A program made the position numbers and the translations under genes. The notes beneath the pieces are model-generated. The model saw nothing but the letters and a program-made list of their open reading frames with translations, made no database searches and was not told the origin of the DNA. From Paucibacter sp. DJ2R-2 (GTDB taxonomy: Bacteria > Pseudomonadota > Gammaproteobacteria > Burkholderiales > Burkholderiaceae_C): a stretch of 64,000 nt of DNA. Positions within the stretch are counted from its first letter, which is position 1. Every line of letters begins with the position of its first letter. Location: NCBI RefSeq assembly GCF_025717675.1, contig NZ_JAJIRT010000001.1:434001-498000 (forward strand). Reading direction: 5' to 3'. Shown piece by piece: positions 42,293 to 51,876 of the stretch.

Positions 42293-44581
42293 TCAGGCTC
42301 CTGCGGTATGGGCGGACAGATTGGGTGGGATCACCGACATCTCGTCGCCCCCCTCCACGCGGCGCGCCTGCGCCTCGTACAGCCGCCAGTAGGCGCCCTT
42401 CTTCTCCATCAACTCGTCGTGAGGGCCGACCTCGACCACCTGGCCGCGATCCATCACCACCAGGCGGTCGGCCTTGCGCAGCGTCGACAGACGGTGGGCG
42501 ATGGCAATCGTGGTGCGGCCTTGCACCAGGTTGTCCAGGGCCTTCTGGATTTCCTTCTCGGTCTCGGTGTCCACCGAGGAGGTGGCTTCGTCCAGGATCA
42601 GGATGCGCGGGTCGATCAGCAGGGCGCGGGCGATCGAGATGCGCTGACGTTCGCCGCCACTCAAGCCCTGACCCCGCTCGCCAACCAGGGAGTCATAGCC
42701 TTGAGGCAAACGCAAGATGAACTCATGGGCATGGGCTGCACGGGCGGCAGCGACGATCTCTTCGCGGCTCGCGTCGGGCTTGCCATAGGCGATGTTCTCG
42801 GCAATGGTGCCGAAGAACAGGAAGGGCTCTTGCAGCACCAGGCCGATGTGGCGGCGGAAATCGGACACGGCAATGCGGCGCAGGTCGACGCCGTCGACGC
42901 GGATGCCGCCCTCGGTCACGTCGTAGAAGCGGCAGATCAGGTTGACCAGGGTGCTCTTGCCCGAGCCTGAGTGGCCGACCAGGCCGATCATCTCGCCCGG
43001 CTTGATCTCCAGACTCAGACCACGGATGACGGCACGGTTGCCGTAGCGGAAGCCGATGTCCTGGATCTGGATGGCACCGGTCACGCGCTGCAGGGGCACC
43101 GGGTTGACCGGGTCCGGCACATTCGATTGGTGGTCGAGGATGTCGAAGATGCGCTTGGCGCCAGCGGCAGCCTTCTGAGTCACCGAGACGATGCGGCTCA
43201 TGGAATCCATGCGGCCGTAGAAGCGGCCGATGTAGGCCAGGAAGGAGGTCAGCACACCGACGGTGATGCTGCCACCGGCCACCAGATAGATGCCGAAGGC
43301 CCAGACCACCAACAAGCCCATTTCGGTCAGCAGGGACACCGTGGGGCCGAACAGGCTCCAGGTCTTGTTGAGCCGGTCATTGACCTTGAGGTTGTTCTGG
43401 TTGGCGTCCTTGAAGCGGGCGGCTTCGCGCTTTTCCTGGGCAAAGGCCTTGACGACGCGGATGCCGGGAATGGTGTCGGCCAGCACGCTGGTGACCTCGC
43501 CCCAGACACGGTCGATCTTCTCGAAACCGGTGCGCAGGCGGTCACGCACCAGGTGGATCATCCAGGCGATGAAGGGCAAGGGCAGCAAGGTCGCCACGGC
43601 CAGCCAAGGGCTGATGGACACCATCATCACCGTGATCATCACCAGCATCAGCACATCGGTGATGAAGTCCAGCGCGTGCAGGGACAGGAAGACGCTGATG
43701 CGGTCGGTTTCCGAGCCGATGCGGCTCATCAGGTCGCCGGTGCGCTTGTTACCGAAGTATTCCAGCGACAGGTTCAGCAGATGCTCGAAGGTGGCGGTGC
43801 GCAGGTCGGCAGCGATGCGCTCGGAAGCCAGAGCCAGGATGTAAGTCTTGGCCCAGCCCAGAAGCCAGGACACCAGGCCGGCGCCGAACAGGCCGCTCAG
43901 ATAGAAAGCCACCAGCCAGGGGTCAATCTTGTGGCCTTGCTGGAAGGGGATCAGCACCTCGTCCATCAAGGGGCGGTAGAGGTAGGGCCCAACCAGGGTG
44001 GCGGCGGTGGAGCCCAGCATCAGCAAAAAGCCGGCCAGCAGCTGGCCCTGGTAGGGCTTGGCGAAGCGGCTCAGGCGCAAGAGCACCCAGGTGCTGGGCG
44101 GCGTGTGCAGCTCGCGGGCGCAGGTGGGGCATTCCTCGCTTTCGGGCGGCAAGGGCGCCTGGCAGCTGGGACAGAACTCCAGCTCTTCGACCTCGGTCTT
44201 GGGCGGTTCGTCGCGTTTCTCAAACGCCTCTTGCCAGCGCTGCGCCTGCAGATTGATCTGCAGTGTGAAGCGCCACTGGGCCAGCCGGCCGCTGGCGTCC
44301 ACCAGATCGAGGCTGCCGACGCCGGCATGGTCGTGGATTTGCACGGCCAGCTCGGGGCGCAGCTGCCACTCCGACCAGCGCTGTTCCGCAGGGTCAAAGG
44401 CCAGCAAACGCTCCGAAGTCAGGACCAGGAGGCCGCGTGCGAAGTGCATGCGGGCATCCAGGTCAACCTCCAGCTGGGCTTTGACGTTCTCTCCAGGTCG
44501 CAGCCGCGCAAGCATGGCCGCCCACTCCGGGTGCTGCAGCGCGGGCTGAGAAGAGGATTCGGGGTGAGCGTGATCGTGCAT
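42293..44581 (-). CDS. Cyanophycin-associated ABC transporter (fused permease/ATPase)
   Basis: 762 residues using ATG at 44581; an upstream frame to 44863 is not protein-like. Residues 20-120 are a PH-like beta domain. Residues 137-154 hold a zinc-ribbon pair (CPSC and CPTC, Cys137, 140, 151, 154). From about 175 come six membrane helices of an exporter-type permease and from about 520 a nucleotide-binding domain with Walker A GHSGSGKST, signature LSGGERQR and Walker B ILDEATS. It is divergent from the cphA pair across a 238-base gap. The transport substrate is not known; association with cyanophycin genes is by location. Confidence 0.9.
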   Translation of the reverse strand: MHDHAHPESSSQPALQHPEWAAMLARLRPGENVKAQLEVDLDARMHFARGLLVLTSERLLAFDPAEQRWSEWQLRPELAVQIHDHAGVGSLDLVDASGRLAQWRFTLQINLQAQRWQEAFEKRDEPPKTEVEELEFCPSCQAPLPPESEECPTCARELHTPPSTWVLLRLSRFAKPYQGQLLAGFLLMLGSTAATLVGPYLYRPLMDEVLIPFQQGHKIDPWLVAFYLSGLFGAGLVSWLLGWAKTYILALASERIAADLRTATFEHLLNLSLEYFGNKRTGDLMSRIGSETDRISVFLSLHALDFITDVLMLVMITVMMVSISPWLAVATLLPLPFIAWMIHLVRDRLRTGFEKIDRVWGEVTSVLADTIPGIRVVKAFAQEKREAARFKDANQNNLKVNDRLNKTWSLFGPTVSLLTEMGLLVVWAFGIYLVAGGSITVGVLTSFLAYIGRFYGRMDSMSRIVSVTQKAAAGAKRIFDILDHQSNVPDPVNPVPLQRVTGAIQIQDIGFRYGNRAVIRGLSLEIKPGEMIGLVGHSGSGKSTLVNLICRFYDVTEGGIRVDGVDLRRIAVSDFRRHIGLVLQEPFLFFGTIAENIAYGKPDASREEIVAAARAAHAHEFILRLPQGYDSLVGERGQGLSGGERQRISIARALLIDPRILILDEATSSVDTETEKEIQKALDNLVQGRTTIAIAHRLSTLRKADRLVVMDRGQVVEVGPHDELMEKKGAYWRLYEAQARRVEGGDEMSVIPPNLSAHTAGA

Positions 44582-44819
44582 TGTTGTTGGAGCCCGGGGC
44601 TGTGCCCGGGGAAAGATACGGAAGAAGCCCCGGGCCAAAGCTGGATTCTCGCTCACACAGGCCGCCAGGCTGTGGCCCGGCCCGGGCGTTGCAGCCAGGA
44701 AACGCGCCACCGACCCTTGCCGCTGACAGCCCTGCGCTGAGCGCACAATTGCGGCCTGCCGCACACTGCAGCACTGCTGCCCCGACCCAAGCACTCGGCC
44801 CTGACCCGGCCCGCCATCC

Positions 44820-47015
44820 ATGAGCAAGACCCGCAAAGACGACATCCAGCTGCTGCGCATCAACTACCTGCGCGGCCCGAATATGTGGACCTACCGCCCG
44901 GTGCTGGAAGTCTGGCTCGATCTCGGCGAGCTGGAAGCCTTCCCCAGCAATTTGCTGGAAGGCTTCACCCCGCGTCTGACGGCCGCCCTGCCGGCCCTGG
45001 TCGAACACCACTGCGGCGTGGGCGAGCGTGGCGGCTTTCTGCAGCGCCTGGAAGAAGGCACCTGGTGCGGCCACATCCTGGAGCACATCGTCATCGAGCT
45101 GCTCAATCTGGCCGGCATGCCCACCGGCTTCGGCCAGACCCGCTCGACCAGCCAGGCCGGCGTCTACCGCATGGTGTTCCGCGCCCGGGACGAAAAAGTC
45201 GCCCGCAGCGCCCTGGCTGAGGGCCACGCGCTCTTGATGGCCACGATCAACGACGAGCCCTTTGACGTCAACGCCGCCGTGGCCCGGGTGCGTGACGAGC
45301 TCGATGACTCCTACCTCGGCCCCTCGACCGCCGCCATCGTCGCCGCCGCCACCGACCGCCGCATCCCGCACATCCGCCTGAATGAAGGCAATCTGGTGCA
45401 GCTGGGCCATGGCGCCCGCCAGCGCCGCATCTGGACGGCCGAGACCGACATGACCAGCGCGATCGCCGAAGGCATCGCCAGTGACAAGGACCTGACCAAG
45501 AACCTGCTCAAGGCCGTGGGCGTGCCCGTGCCCGAAGGCCAGGCCGTCAAGACCCCGGCCGAGGCCTGGGAAGTGGCCCAGGACCTGGGCCTGCCCGTGG
45601 TTGTGAAGCCCAGCGACGGCAACCATGGCCGCGGCGTGACCCTGGACCTGCAGACCCAAGCCGATGTGGAAGCCGCCTTCAAGGTGGCCGACGAAGAAGG
45701 CTCCGAGGTGCTGGTCGAGCGCTACATCCGCGGCAACGAGCACCGCATCCTGGTGGTCGGCGGCCGGGTGGTGGCCGCCGCGCGCGGCGAAGCCGCCTGG
45801 ATCAGCGGCGACGGCCAGCAGACCGTGCGCCAGCTGGTCGACAGCCAGATCAACACCGACCCGCGCCGCGGCCTGACCGAAGACTTCCCGCTCAACCGCA
45901 TCACCCTGGGCGAAGACCCGGTGGTGATCCTGGACCTGCAGCGGCAAGGCCTGACCCCCGAGGCCGTGCCGGCCGCCGGCCGGCAGGTGCTGATCCAGCG
46001 CAATGGCAATGTCGCCATCGACTGCACGGCCGAGGTCCACCCCGACGTCGCCCATGCCGTGGCCCTGGCCGCTCGCGTGGTCGGCCTGGACATCGCCGGC
46101 GTCGACCTGGTCAGCGAAGACATCTCCAAGCCCATGGCCGAGACCGGCGGCGCCATCGTCGAGGTCAATGCCGGCCCGGGCCTGCTGATGCACCTGAAGC
46201 CGGCCGCGGGCAGCCCGCAGCCGGTCGGTCAGGCCATCATCGACCACCTGTTCGCCGAGGACGAGACCGGCCGCATCCCCGTGATCGGCGTGGCCGGCTC
46301 GCGCGGCAGCCACACCATCAGCCGTCTGGTCGCCTGGCTCTTGCACTTGAATGGCCGCCATGTCGGCCTGGCCTGTCGTGACGGCTTGTTCCTGGGCACG
46401 CGCCGCGTCGAGCGCAAGAACAGCGCCCGCTGGGACGCCGCCCACCGCCTGCTGATGAACCGCGGCGTCGATGCCGTGGTGATCGAGAACAGCGCCGCCA
46501 GCGTGCTGCGCGACGGCCTGGCCTATGACCGCTGCCAGGTCGGTGTGGTCACCGATATGGGCGGCATCGAAGGCCTGGCCGAGTTCGATGTGCACAGCGA
46601 AGACCAGCTCTACAAGGTCTTGCGCACGCAGATCGATGTGGTCCTGTCCGAAGGTGCGGCCGTGCTCAACGCCGATGTGGCGCGCCTGCTGGACATGGTC
46701 GAGCTGAGCGACGGCGACGTCGTGCTCTACGGCCTGGACGGCAGCGCCGAAGCCCTGAGCAACCACCGCGAGCAGGGCGGCCGTGCCGTCTTCCTGCAAG
46801 GCGGTGCGGCAGTGCTGGCTCAGGGGCACTCGGAGACCGTGGGCGCCAATGTCGACGCCCTGCTGCGCCGCTTTGCCGCCAGCCCGGCCGGCGCTGGCGC
46901 CGAGGTCGACGCCGCCACCGTGCTGGCTGCTGTGGCCACGGCCTGGGCCGTGGGCATTCCGCCCGAGCTGATCTCGGCCGGACTGGATACCTTCGTACTT
47001 GAACTGCAGGCCTGA
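44820..47015 (+). CDS. cphA: Cyanophycin synthetase-like protein with degenerate second site
   Basis: 731 residues, ATG at 44820. The N-terminal region and ATP-grasp domain (residues about 220-480: LLKAVGVPVPEGQAV, VVVKPSDGNHGRGVTLDLQ, VERYIRGNEHRILVVGG, GAIVEVNAGPGLLMHL) look intact and would add aspartate. The Mur-ligase-like domain begins at VIGVAGSRGSHTISRL (488-503), where the canonical GTNGKTT P-loop reads GSRGSHT and lacks the lysine; the following ETARGGILR motif reads ENSAASVLR. It is about 130 residues shorter than the next gene. So it probably cannot add arginine alone, and may work as a partner of the full-length paralogue. It is divergent from the ABC gene. Confidence 0.9.
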   Translation: MSKTRKDDIQLLRINYLRGPNMWTYRPVLEVWLDLGELEAFPSNLLEGFTPRLTAALPALVEHHCGVGERGGFLQRLEEGTWCGHILEHIVIELLNLAGMPTGFGQTRSTSQAGVYRMVFRARDEKVARSALAEGHALLMATINDEPFDVNAAVARVRDELDDSYLGPSTAAIVAAATDRRIPHIRLNEGNLVQLGHGARQRRIWTAETDMTSAIAEGIASDKDLTKNLLKAVGVPVPEGQAVKTPAEAWEVAQDLGLPVVVKPSDGNHGRGVTLDLQTQADVEAAFKVADEEGSEVLVERYIRGNEHRILVVGGRVVAAARGEAAWISGDGQQTVRQLVDSQINTDPRRGLTEDFPLNRITLGEDPVVILDLQRQGLTPEAVPAAGRQVLIQRNGNVAIDCTAEVHPDVAHAVALAARVVGLDIAGVDLVSEDISKPMAETGGAIVEVNAGPGLLMHLKPAAGSPQPVGQAIIDHLFAEDETGRIPVIGVAGSRGSHTISRLVAWLLHLNGRHVGLACRDGLFLGTRRVERKNSARWDAAHRLLMNRGVDAVVIENSAASVLRDGLAYDRCQVGVVTDMGGIEGLAEFDVHSEDQLYKVLRTQIDVVLSEGAAVLNADVARLLDMVELSDGDVVLYGLDGSAEALSNHREQGGRAVFLQGGAAVLAQGHSETVGANVDALLRRFAASPAGAGAEVDAATVLAAVATAWAVGIPPELISAGLDTFVLELQA

Positions 47016-47076
47016 GCGAGCACCGCACGCTCGGCTCGACGCACCCCACACTCTCCAAAGCCCTGGAACCAGCACC

Positions 47077-49656
47077 ATGGAAGTTTCCCGTACACGCGCA
47101 TTGCGCGGCCCCAATATGTGGAGCCGCCACACGGCCATCGAAGCGGTCGTGCATTGCACACCGGCCGAGCAGTCGATCGCCGACATGCCTGAATTCGAGG
47201 CCCGGCTGCGCGCCCTCTTCCCCAGCATTGGCGCCCTGCGCCCCGCCAGCGCCCAACGCACGCCCATCAGCCTGGCCCATGTGCTGGAGCAGGCCACCCT
47301 GGCCCTGCAAGCCCAAGCCGGCTGCCCGGTGACCTTCAGCCACACCCACATCACCTCCGAGCCCGGCAGCTACCAGGTGGTCATCGAGTACAGCGAAGAA
47401 GACGTCGGCCGCATGGCCTTCGAGGCTGCGTGCAAGCTGGTGGAAGCGGCGCGTGATGGCGGCAGCTTCGATGCCGATGCCGTGCTCAAGGCCTTGCAGG
47501 ATCTGGACGAAGACGTGCGCCTGGGCCCCTCGACCGGTTCCATCGTCAACGCGGCCGTGGCGCGCGGTGTGCCCTACCGCCGCCTGACCCAGGGCAGCCT
47601 GGTGCAGTTCGGCTGGGGCGCCAAGCAGCGCCGCATCTGGGCCGCTGAAGTGGACGCGACCAGCGCCGTCAGCGAATCGATCGCCCAGGACAAAGACCTC
47701 TGCAAGCGCCTGCTGCTCTCGGCCGGGGTGCCGGTGCCGACCGGCCGCCCGGTCAGCTCCATCGATGACGCCTGGGATGCCGCGCTGGAAATCGGCCTGC
47801 CCGTCGTCGTCAAGCCGCAGGACGGCAACCAGGGCAAGGGCGTGACCGTCAATGTGGTCACACGCGAGCACATGGAAATCGCCTACAAGGCCGCTGATGA
47901 AATCGGCCAGGTCATGGTCGAGAAATTCCTGCCCGGCAGCGATTACCGCCTGCTGGTGGTCGGCGACAAACTGGTCGCCGCCGCCCGCCGCGACCCACCG
48001 CATGTCATCGGCGACGGTCAGCTGACCGTCAAGCAACTGGTCGACAAGGTCAATGCCGACCCCAAGCGCGGCGATGGCCACGCCACCTCGCTGACCAAGA
48101 TCCGCTTCGACGACATCGCCGTGGCGCGTCTGACCCAGCAAGACCTGACCCCGGATTCGGTGCCGGAAAAAGGCCAGCGCGTGATCCTGCGCAACAACGC
48201 CAATCTGTCCACCGGCGGCACCGCCACCGACGTGACCGATGACGTGCATCCGGACGTGGCAGCGCGCGCCATCGCCGCCGCTCAAGTCGTGGGCCTTCAT
48301 GTCTGCGGCGTCGACGTGGTGGCCGAAAGCGTGCTGCGCCCGCTGGAAGAGATCAATGGCGGCATCGTCGAAGTGAACGCCGCGCCAGGCTTGCGCATGC
48401 ACCTCTCGCCGTCCTACGGCAAGGGCCGCAATGTCGGCGAGGCCATCATTGCCCATCTCTACGGCCATGGACACAAGAGCGAGGACGGACGCATCCCCGT
48501 GGTCGCCGTGACCGGCACCAATGGCAAGACCACCACCTCGCGCCTGATCACCCATCTGTTCGCCACCTGCGGCCTCAAGGTCGGCATGACCAACACCGAC
48601 GGTGTCTACGTCGATGGCCGCCAGATCGACAGCGGCGATTGCTCGGGCCCCAAGAGCGCCCGCAATGTGCTGATGCACCCCGATGTGGAAGCAGCCGTGT
48701 TCGAAACTGCGCGGGGCGGCATCTTGCGCGAAGGCCTGGGCTTTGACCGCTGCCAGGTGGCCGTCGTCACCAACCTCGGCGCCGGCGACCACCTGGGCAT
48801 GAACTTCCTCAACACCGTGGAAGAGCTGGCCCTGGTCAAACGCGTGATCGTGCAGAACGTGGCGCCCAACGGTTATGCCGTGCTGAATGCGGCCGACCCC
48901 ATCGTCGCGAACATGGCCGGCACCTGCCCGGGCCAGATCATCTTCTTCGCTGCCGACCGCCACCATCCGCTGATGGCCACCCACCGCGCCCAGGGCAAGC
49001 GCTGCGTCTATGTGGACGGCGACCAGCTGGTGGCCGCCCAAGGCAGCTGGCGCGAGCACATCCCGCTGCGCGACATCCCCATCACGCGCAGCGGCGCGAT
49101 CGGATTCCAGGTCGAGAACGCCATGGCCTCGGTGGCCGCCGCCTGGGGCGTGGGCCTGGACTGGGACACCATCCGCCGCGGCGTCGCCAGCTTCGCCAAT
49201 GACGCCGACAACGCGCCCGGCCGCTTCAACGTCATGGATTACCGCGGCGCCACCGTGATTGCCGATTACGGCCACAACGCCGACGCCATGCGCGCCCTGG
49301 TGGCCGCCGTCGAGGCCTTGCCGGCCAAGCAGCGCTCGGTGGTGATCAGCGGCGCCGGCGACCGCCGCGACGAAGACATCCGCGAGCAGACCGTCATCCT
49401 GGGCGGCGCTTTCGACGACGTCTTCCTGTTCCAAGACGCCTGCCAGCGCGGCCGCGAGGACGGCGAGGTCCTGGCCCTGCTGCGCCAGGGCCTGGAAGGC
49501 GCCAGCCGCACCCGCCACATCGAAGAGATCCGCGGCGAATTCATCGCCATCGATGCAGCGCTGGCGCGCCTGCAGCCGGGTGACCTCTGCCTGGTGCTGG
49601 TCGACCAGGTGGAAGAAGCCCTGGCCCATTTGGCTCAGCGCATCCAGGCCGGCTGA
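47077..49656 (+). CDS. cphA: Cyanophycin synthetase
   Basis: 859 residues, ATG at 47077. It makes multi-L-arginyl-poly-L-aspartate from Asp, Arg and ATP in the cytoplasm. Both active modules are intact: the ATP-grasp (VVVKPQDGNQGKGVTVNV, VEKFLPGSDYRLLVVGDK, GGIVEVNAAPGLRMHL) and the Mur-ligase domain with P-loop VTGTNGKTTTSR (Lys484), TNTDGVY, ETARGGILREGLGFD and DYGHNADAM. It follows the first cphA by 61 bases. This is the active enzyme of the pair; no cyanophycinase (cphB) is in the window. It is followed by an intrinsic terminator. Confidence 0.95.
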   Translation: MEVSRTRALRGPNMWSRHTAIEAVVHCTPAEQSIADMPEFEARLRALFPSIGALRPASAQRTPISLAHVLEQATLALQAQAGCPVTFSHTHITSEPGSYQVVIEYSEEDVGRMAFEAACKLVEAARDGGSFDADAVLKALQDLDEDVRLGPSTGSIVNAAVARGVPYRRLTQGSLVQFGWGAKQRRIWAAEVDATSAVSESIAQDKDLCKRLLLSAGVPVPTGRPVSSIDDAWDAALEIGLPVVVKPQDGNQGKGVTVNVVTREHMEIAYKAADEIGQVMVEKFLPGSDYRLLVVGDKLVAAARRDPPHVIGDGQLTVKQLVDKVNADPKRGDGHATSLTKIRFDDIAVARLTQQDLTPDSVPEKGQRVILRNNANLSTGGTATDVTDDVHPDVAARAIAAAQVVGLHVCGVDVVAESVLRPLEEINGGIVEVNAAPGLRMHLSPSYGKGRNVGEAIIAHLYGHGHKSEDGRIPVVAVTGTNGKTTTSRLITHLFATCGLKVGMTNTDGVYVDGRQIDSGDCSGPKSARNVLMHPDVEAAVFETARGGILREGLGFDRCQVAVVTNLGAGDHLGMNFLNTVEELALVKRVIVQNVAPNGYAVLNAADPIVANMAGTCPGQIIFFAADRHHPLMATHRAQGKRCVYVDGDQLVAAQGSWREHIPLRDIPITRSGAIGFQVENAMASVAAAWGVGLDWDTIRRGVASFANDADNAPGRFNVMDYRGATVIADYGHNADAMRALVAAVEALPAKQRSVVISGAGDRRDEDIREQTVILGGAFDDVFLFQDACQRGREDGEVLALLRQGLEGASRTRHIEEIRGEFIAIDAALARLQPGDLCLVLVDQVEEALAHLAQRIQAG

Positions 49657-49680
49657 TCGGCATTTCGGTCCAGCCCCGAA

Positions 49681-49708
49681 GCCGGCGCCACACGCGCCGG
49701 CTTTTTTC
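49681..49708 (+). terminator. Rho-independent terminator of the cphA operon
   Basis: Perfect 8-bp stem GCCGGCGC / GCGCCGGC, loop CACAC, followed by TTTTTT, 25 bases after the cphA stop. Confidence 0.95.
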
Positions 49709-49793
49709 TGCGCTCAGCAGCTGCACAACGCGTATGCTGCGCGCATGCGCACTTTGACTCCCTGCACATGACGGCTTACCCCAGCGGACTGGC

Positions 49794-51356
49794 ATGAAGC
49801 CAAACTTGCGCCAACTGGTCCTGGTGCTGGGCGACCAGCTCAACAGCGATGCCTCGGCTTTCGATGGCTTTGACTCAGATCAAGACGCCGTCTGGATGGC
49901 CGAGGTGCGCGAGGAGTCGACCCATGTCTGGTCCACCAAGCCGCGCACGGTGATGTTTCTGGCGGCCATGCGCCACTTCGCCCTGGCCTTGCGCCGCCTG
50001 GGCCGGCCGCTGCACTATCGCTGGCTGGATGACCCCGACAACCAGGGCAGCCTGGCCGGCGAACTGCGCGCCGCCATCGCCCGGCTGCAGCCGCAGCGCC
50101 TGATCCTGACCGCCCCCGGCGACTGGCGGGTGCTGCAAGCCCTGCGCGCCGTGGCGGCCGAGGCCGGCCTGCCGCTGGAGCTGCGTGATGACCGGCATTT
50201 CTTCAGCACCGTGCGCGAGTTCGCCGCCCACGCGCAAGGCCGCAGCAGCCTGCGCCTGGAATACTTCTACCGCGAGCTGCGGCAAAAACACAGCGTGCTG
50301 ATGGAAGACGATGGCCGCCGCCCGCTGGGCGGGCAGTGGAACTTCGATGCCGAGAACCGCGAGGCCTTCGGTGCCGCCGGCCCCGGCTTTCTGCCGGGCC
50401 GCAGCCAGTTCGCCCCCGATGCCCTGACCCGTGAGGTCATCGCCCTGATCCAGCGCCAGCTGCCCGATCACCCGGGTCGGCTGGACAGCTTTGCCTGGCC
50501 GGTCACGCGCGAACAGGCCTTGCAAGCACTGGACGAATTCCTCAGCGAACGCCTGCCCCTGTTCGGCCGCTACCAGGATGCGATGTGGCCCGATGAGCCC
50601 TGGCTCTATCACTCCCATCTGGCCGCGGCCCTCAATCTGAAGCTGTTGAACCCGCGCGAGGTGGTGGCCGCGGCCGAGGCCGAATACCGCGCCGGGCGCG
50701 CGCCCCTGGCCTGCGTGGAAGGCTTCATCCGGCAGATCCTGGGCTGGCGCGAATATGTGCGCGGCATCTATTGGACGCAGATGCCTGGCTATCTGGAGCA
50801 GAACAGCCTGCAAGCGGAGCAAGACCTGCCGTCCTGGTACTGGAACGGTGAGACCGAAATGGTCTGCCTCAGCGCGGCCCTGCGCCAGACCCTGGACCAT
50901 GGCTATGCGCACCACATCCAGCGCCTGATGGTGACGGGGCTGTTCTCCCTGCTCTACGGCGTGGCCCCCAAACAGATCCATGCCTGGTATCTGGCCGTGT
51001 ATGTCGACGCCGTGGAATGGGTGGAACTGCCCAACACCCTGGGCATGAGCCAGTTCATCGATGGCGGCCTGCTGGCCAGCAAACCCTATATCGCCAGCGG
51101 CAAGTACATCCAGCGCATGAGCAGCGGCAGCTACTGCAAGCGCTGTCGCTACGACCCGGGCGAGCGCACGGGGGTCAGGGCTTGCCCCTTCAGCACCTTG
51201 TACTGGGATTTCCTGATTCGCCACGAAACCCTGTTGGCCGGCAATCCACGCATGGTGATGCAAGTGCGCAATGCCAAGCAGCTGGACGAGGCCGAACGGG
51301 CCGCCATCCAGCGGCAGGCGCAGGACTTGCGCCTGAACCAAGCGGCGCCTTTGTAG
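49794..51356 (+). CDS. FeS-containing bacterial photolyase/cryptochrome (PhrB type)
   Basis: 520 residues. This family repairs (6-4) photoproducts with FAD and light and carries a [4Fe-4S] cluster. The four cluster ligands fit: Cys358 (MVCLSAALRQTL), Cys448 and Cys451 (YCKRC), and Cys464 (RACPF), with the last three spaced as in Agrobacterium PhrB. Other marks: LVLVLGDQLN at the start, VWMAEVREESTHV, LEYFYRELRQKH, EGFIRQILGWREYVRGIYW, GYAHHIQRLMVTG and VDAVEWVELPNTLGMSQFIDGG. No photoreceptor or antenna gene is adjacent. Confidence 0.93.
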   Translation: MKPNLRQLVLVLGDQLNSDASAFDGFDSDQDAVWMAEVREESTHVWSTKPRTVMFLAAMRHFALALRRLGRPLHYRWLDDPDNQGSLAGELRAAIARLQPQRLILTAPGDWRVLQALRAVAAEAGLPLELRDDRHFFSTVREFAAHAQGRSSLRLEYFYRELRQKHSVLMEDDGRRPLGGQWNFDAENREAFGAAGPGFLPGRSQFAPDALTREVIALIQRQLPDHPGRLDSFAWPVTREQALQALDEFLSERLPLFGRYQDAMWPDEPWLYHSHLAAALNLKLLNPREVVAAAEAEYRAGRAPLACVEGFIRQILGWREYVRGIYWTQMPGYLEQNSLQAEQDLPSWYWNGETEMVCLSAALRQTLDHGYAHHIQRLMVTGLFSLLYGVAPKQIHAWYLAVYVDAVEWVELPNTLGMSQFIDGGLLASKPYIASGKYIQRMSSGSYCKRCRYDPGERTGVRACPFSTLYWDFLIRHETLLAGNPRMVMQVRNAKQLDEAERAAIQRQAQDLRLNQAAPL

Positions 51357-51473
51357 GTCAGAAGAAACAGCAACAGCCCGACCACGGGGAGCCCAGGCAA
51401 GCGCTCATTGCCGGAGGGCCTTGAGATGGAGTACTGTCGGGCAACGCCGTAAGCGGCTCGCTGGAATCACGCA

Positions 51474-51857
51474 ATGAAAAAGATTCTGATCGTTGATGAC
51501 AACCCCGACATCCGAGCCCTGCTGCACGCCACGCTGGACCTGGCGCAGAGCTTCGAGATCCATGAGGCCATCGACGGCGTGACGGCGGTTGAGATCGCCC
51601 GCAGCCTGAAGCCCGATCTGGTTCTGATGGACATCATGATGCCGGGCGAATTCGACGGACTGGAAGCCTGCCGGCGCATCAAACAACAGGCCGGCGACGG
51701 CGCGGTGGCGCCCAAGGTGCTGCTGGTCAGCGCCAAGCCGCGTGACCAGGTGCGTCAGCAACTGGAAGACGTGGGCGCCGATTTGTTCATGGCCAAGCCC
51801 TTTGGCCCGATTCAGCTGGTCGAATGCATCCAGACCTTGTTTGCGCAAAAGACCTGA
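51474..51857 (+). CDS. CheY-like single-domain response regulator
   Basis: 127 residues, ATG at 51474. It is a complete receiver domain with the acidic pair Asp8/Asp9, phospho-acceptor Asp53 (LVLMDIMMPG), switch Ser86 and Lys108 (MAKPF). There is no output domain; it would act by protein contact. No kinase gene is adjacent, so the partner is unknown. It converges with the Pro-rich protein gene at 51877-53409. Confidence 0.92.
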   Translation: MKKILIVDDNPDIRALLHATLDLAQSFEIHEAIDGVTAVEIARSLKPDLVLMDIMMPGEFDGLEACRRIKQQAGDGAVAPKVLLVSAKPRDQVRQQLEDVGADLFMAKPFGPIQLVECIQTLFAQKT

Positions 51858-51876
51858 GCCTCTGCACGAACGCGCC

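Noticed and set aside
42971-44740. 589-codon open frame antisense to the ABC transporter gene
   Set aside because: Gln/His-rich translation; sense strand has Walker A/B and signature motifs.
44463-47354. 963-codon open frame antisense to cphA
   Set aside because: The sense strand encodes a well-defined ATP-grasp enzyme; the antisense translation is His/Gly/Val-rich low complexity.
46666-49629. 987-codon open frame antisense to the second cphA
   Set aside because: Same reason; sense strand is the intact cyanophycin synthetase.
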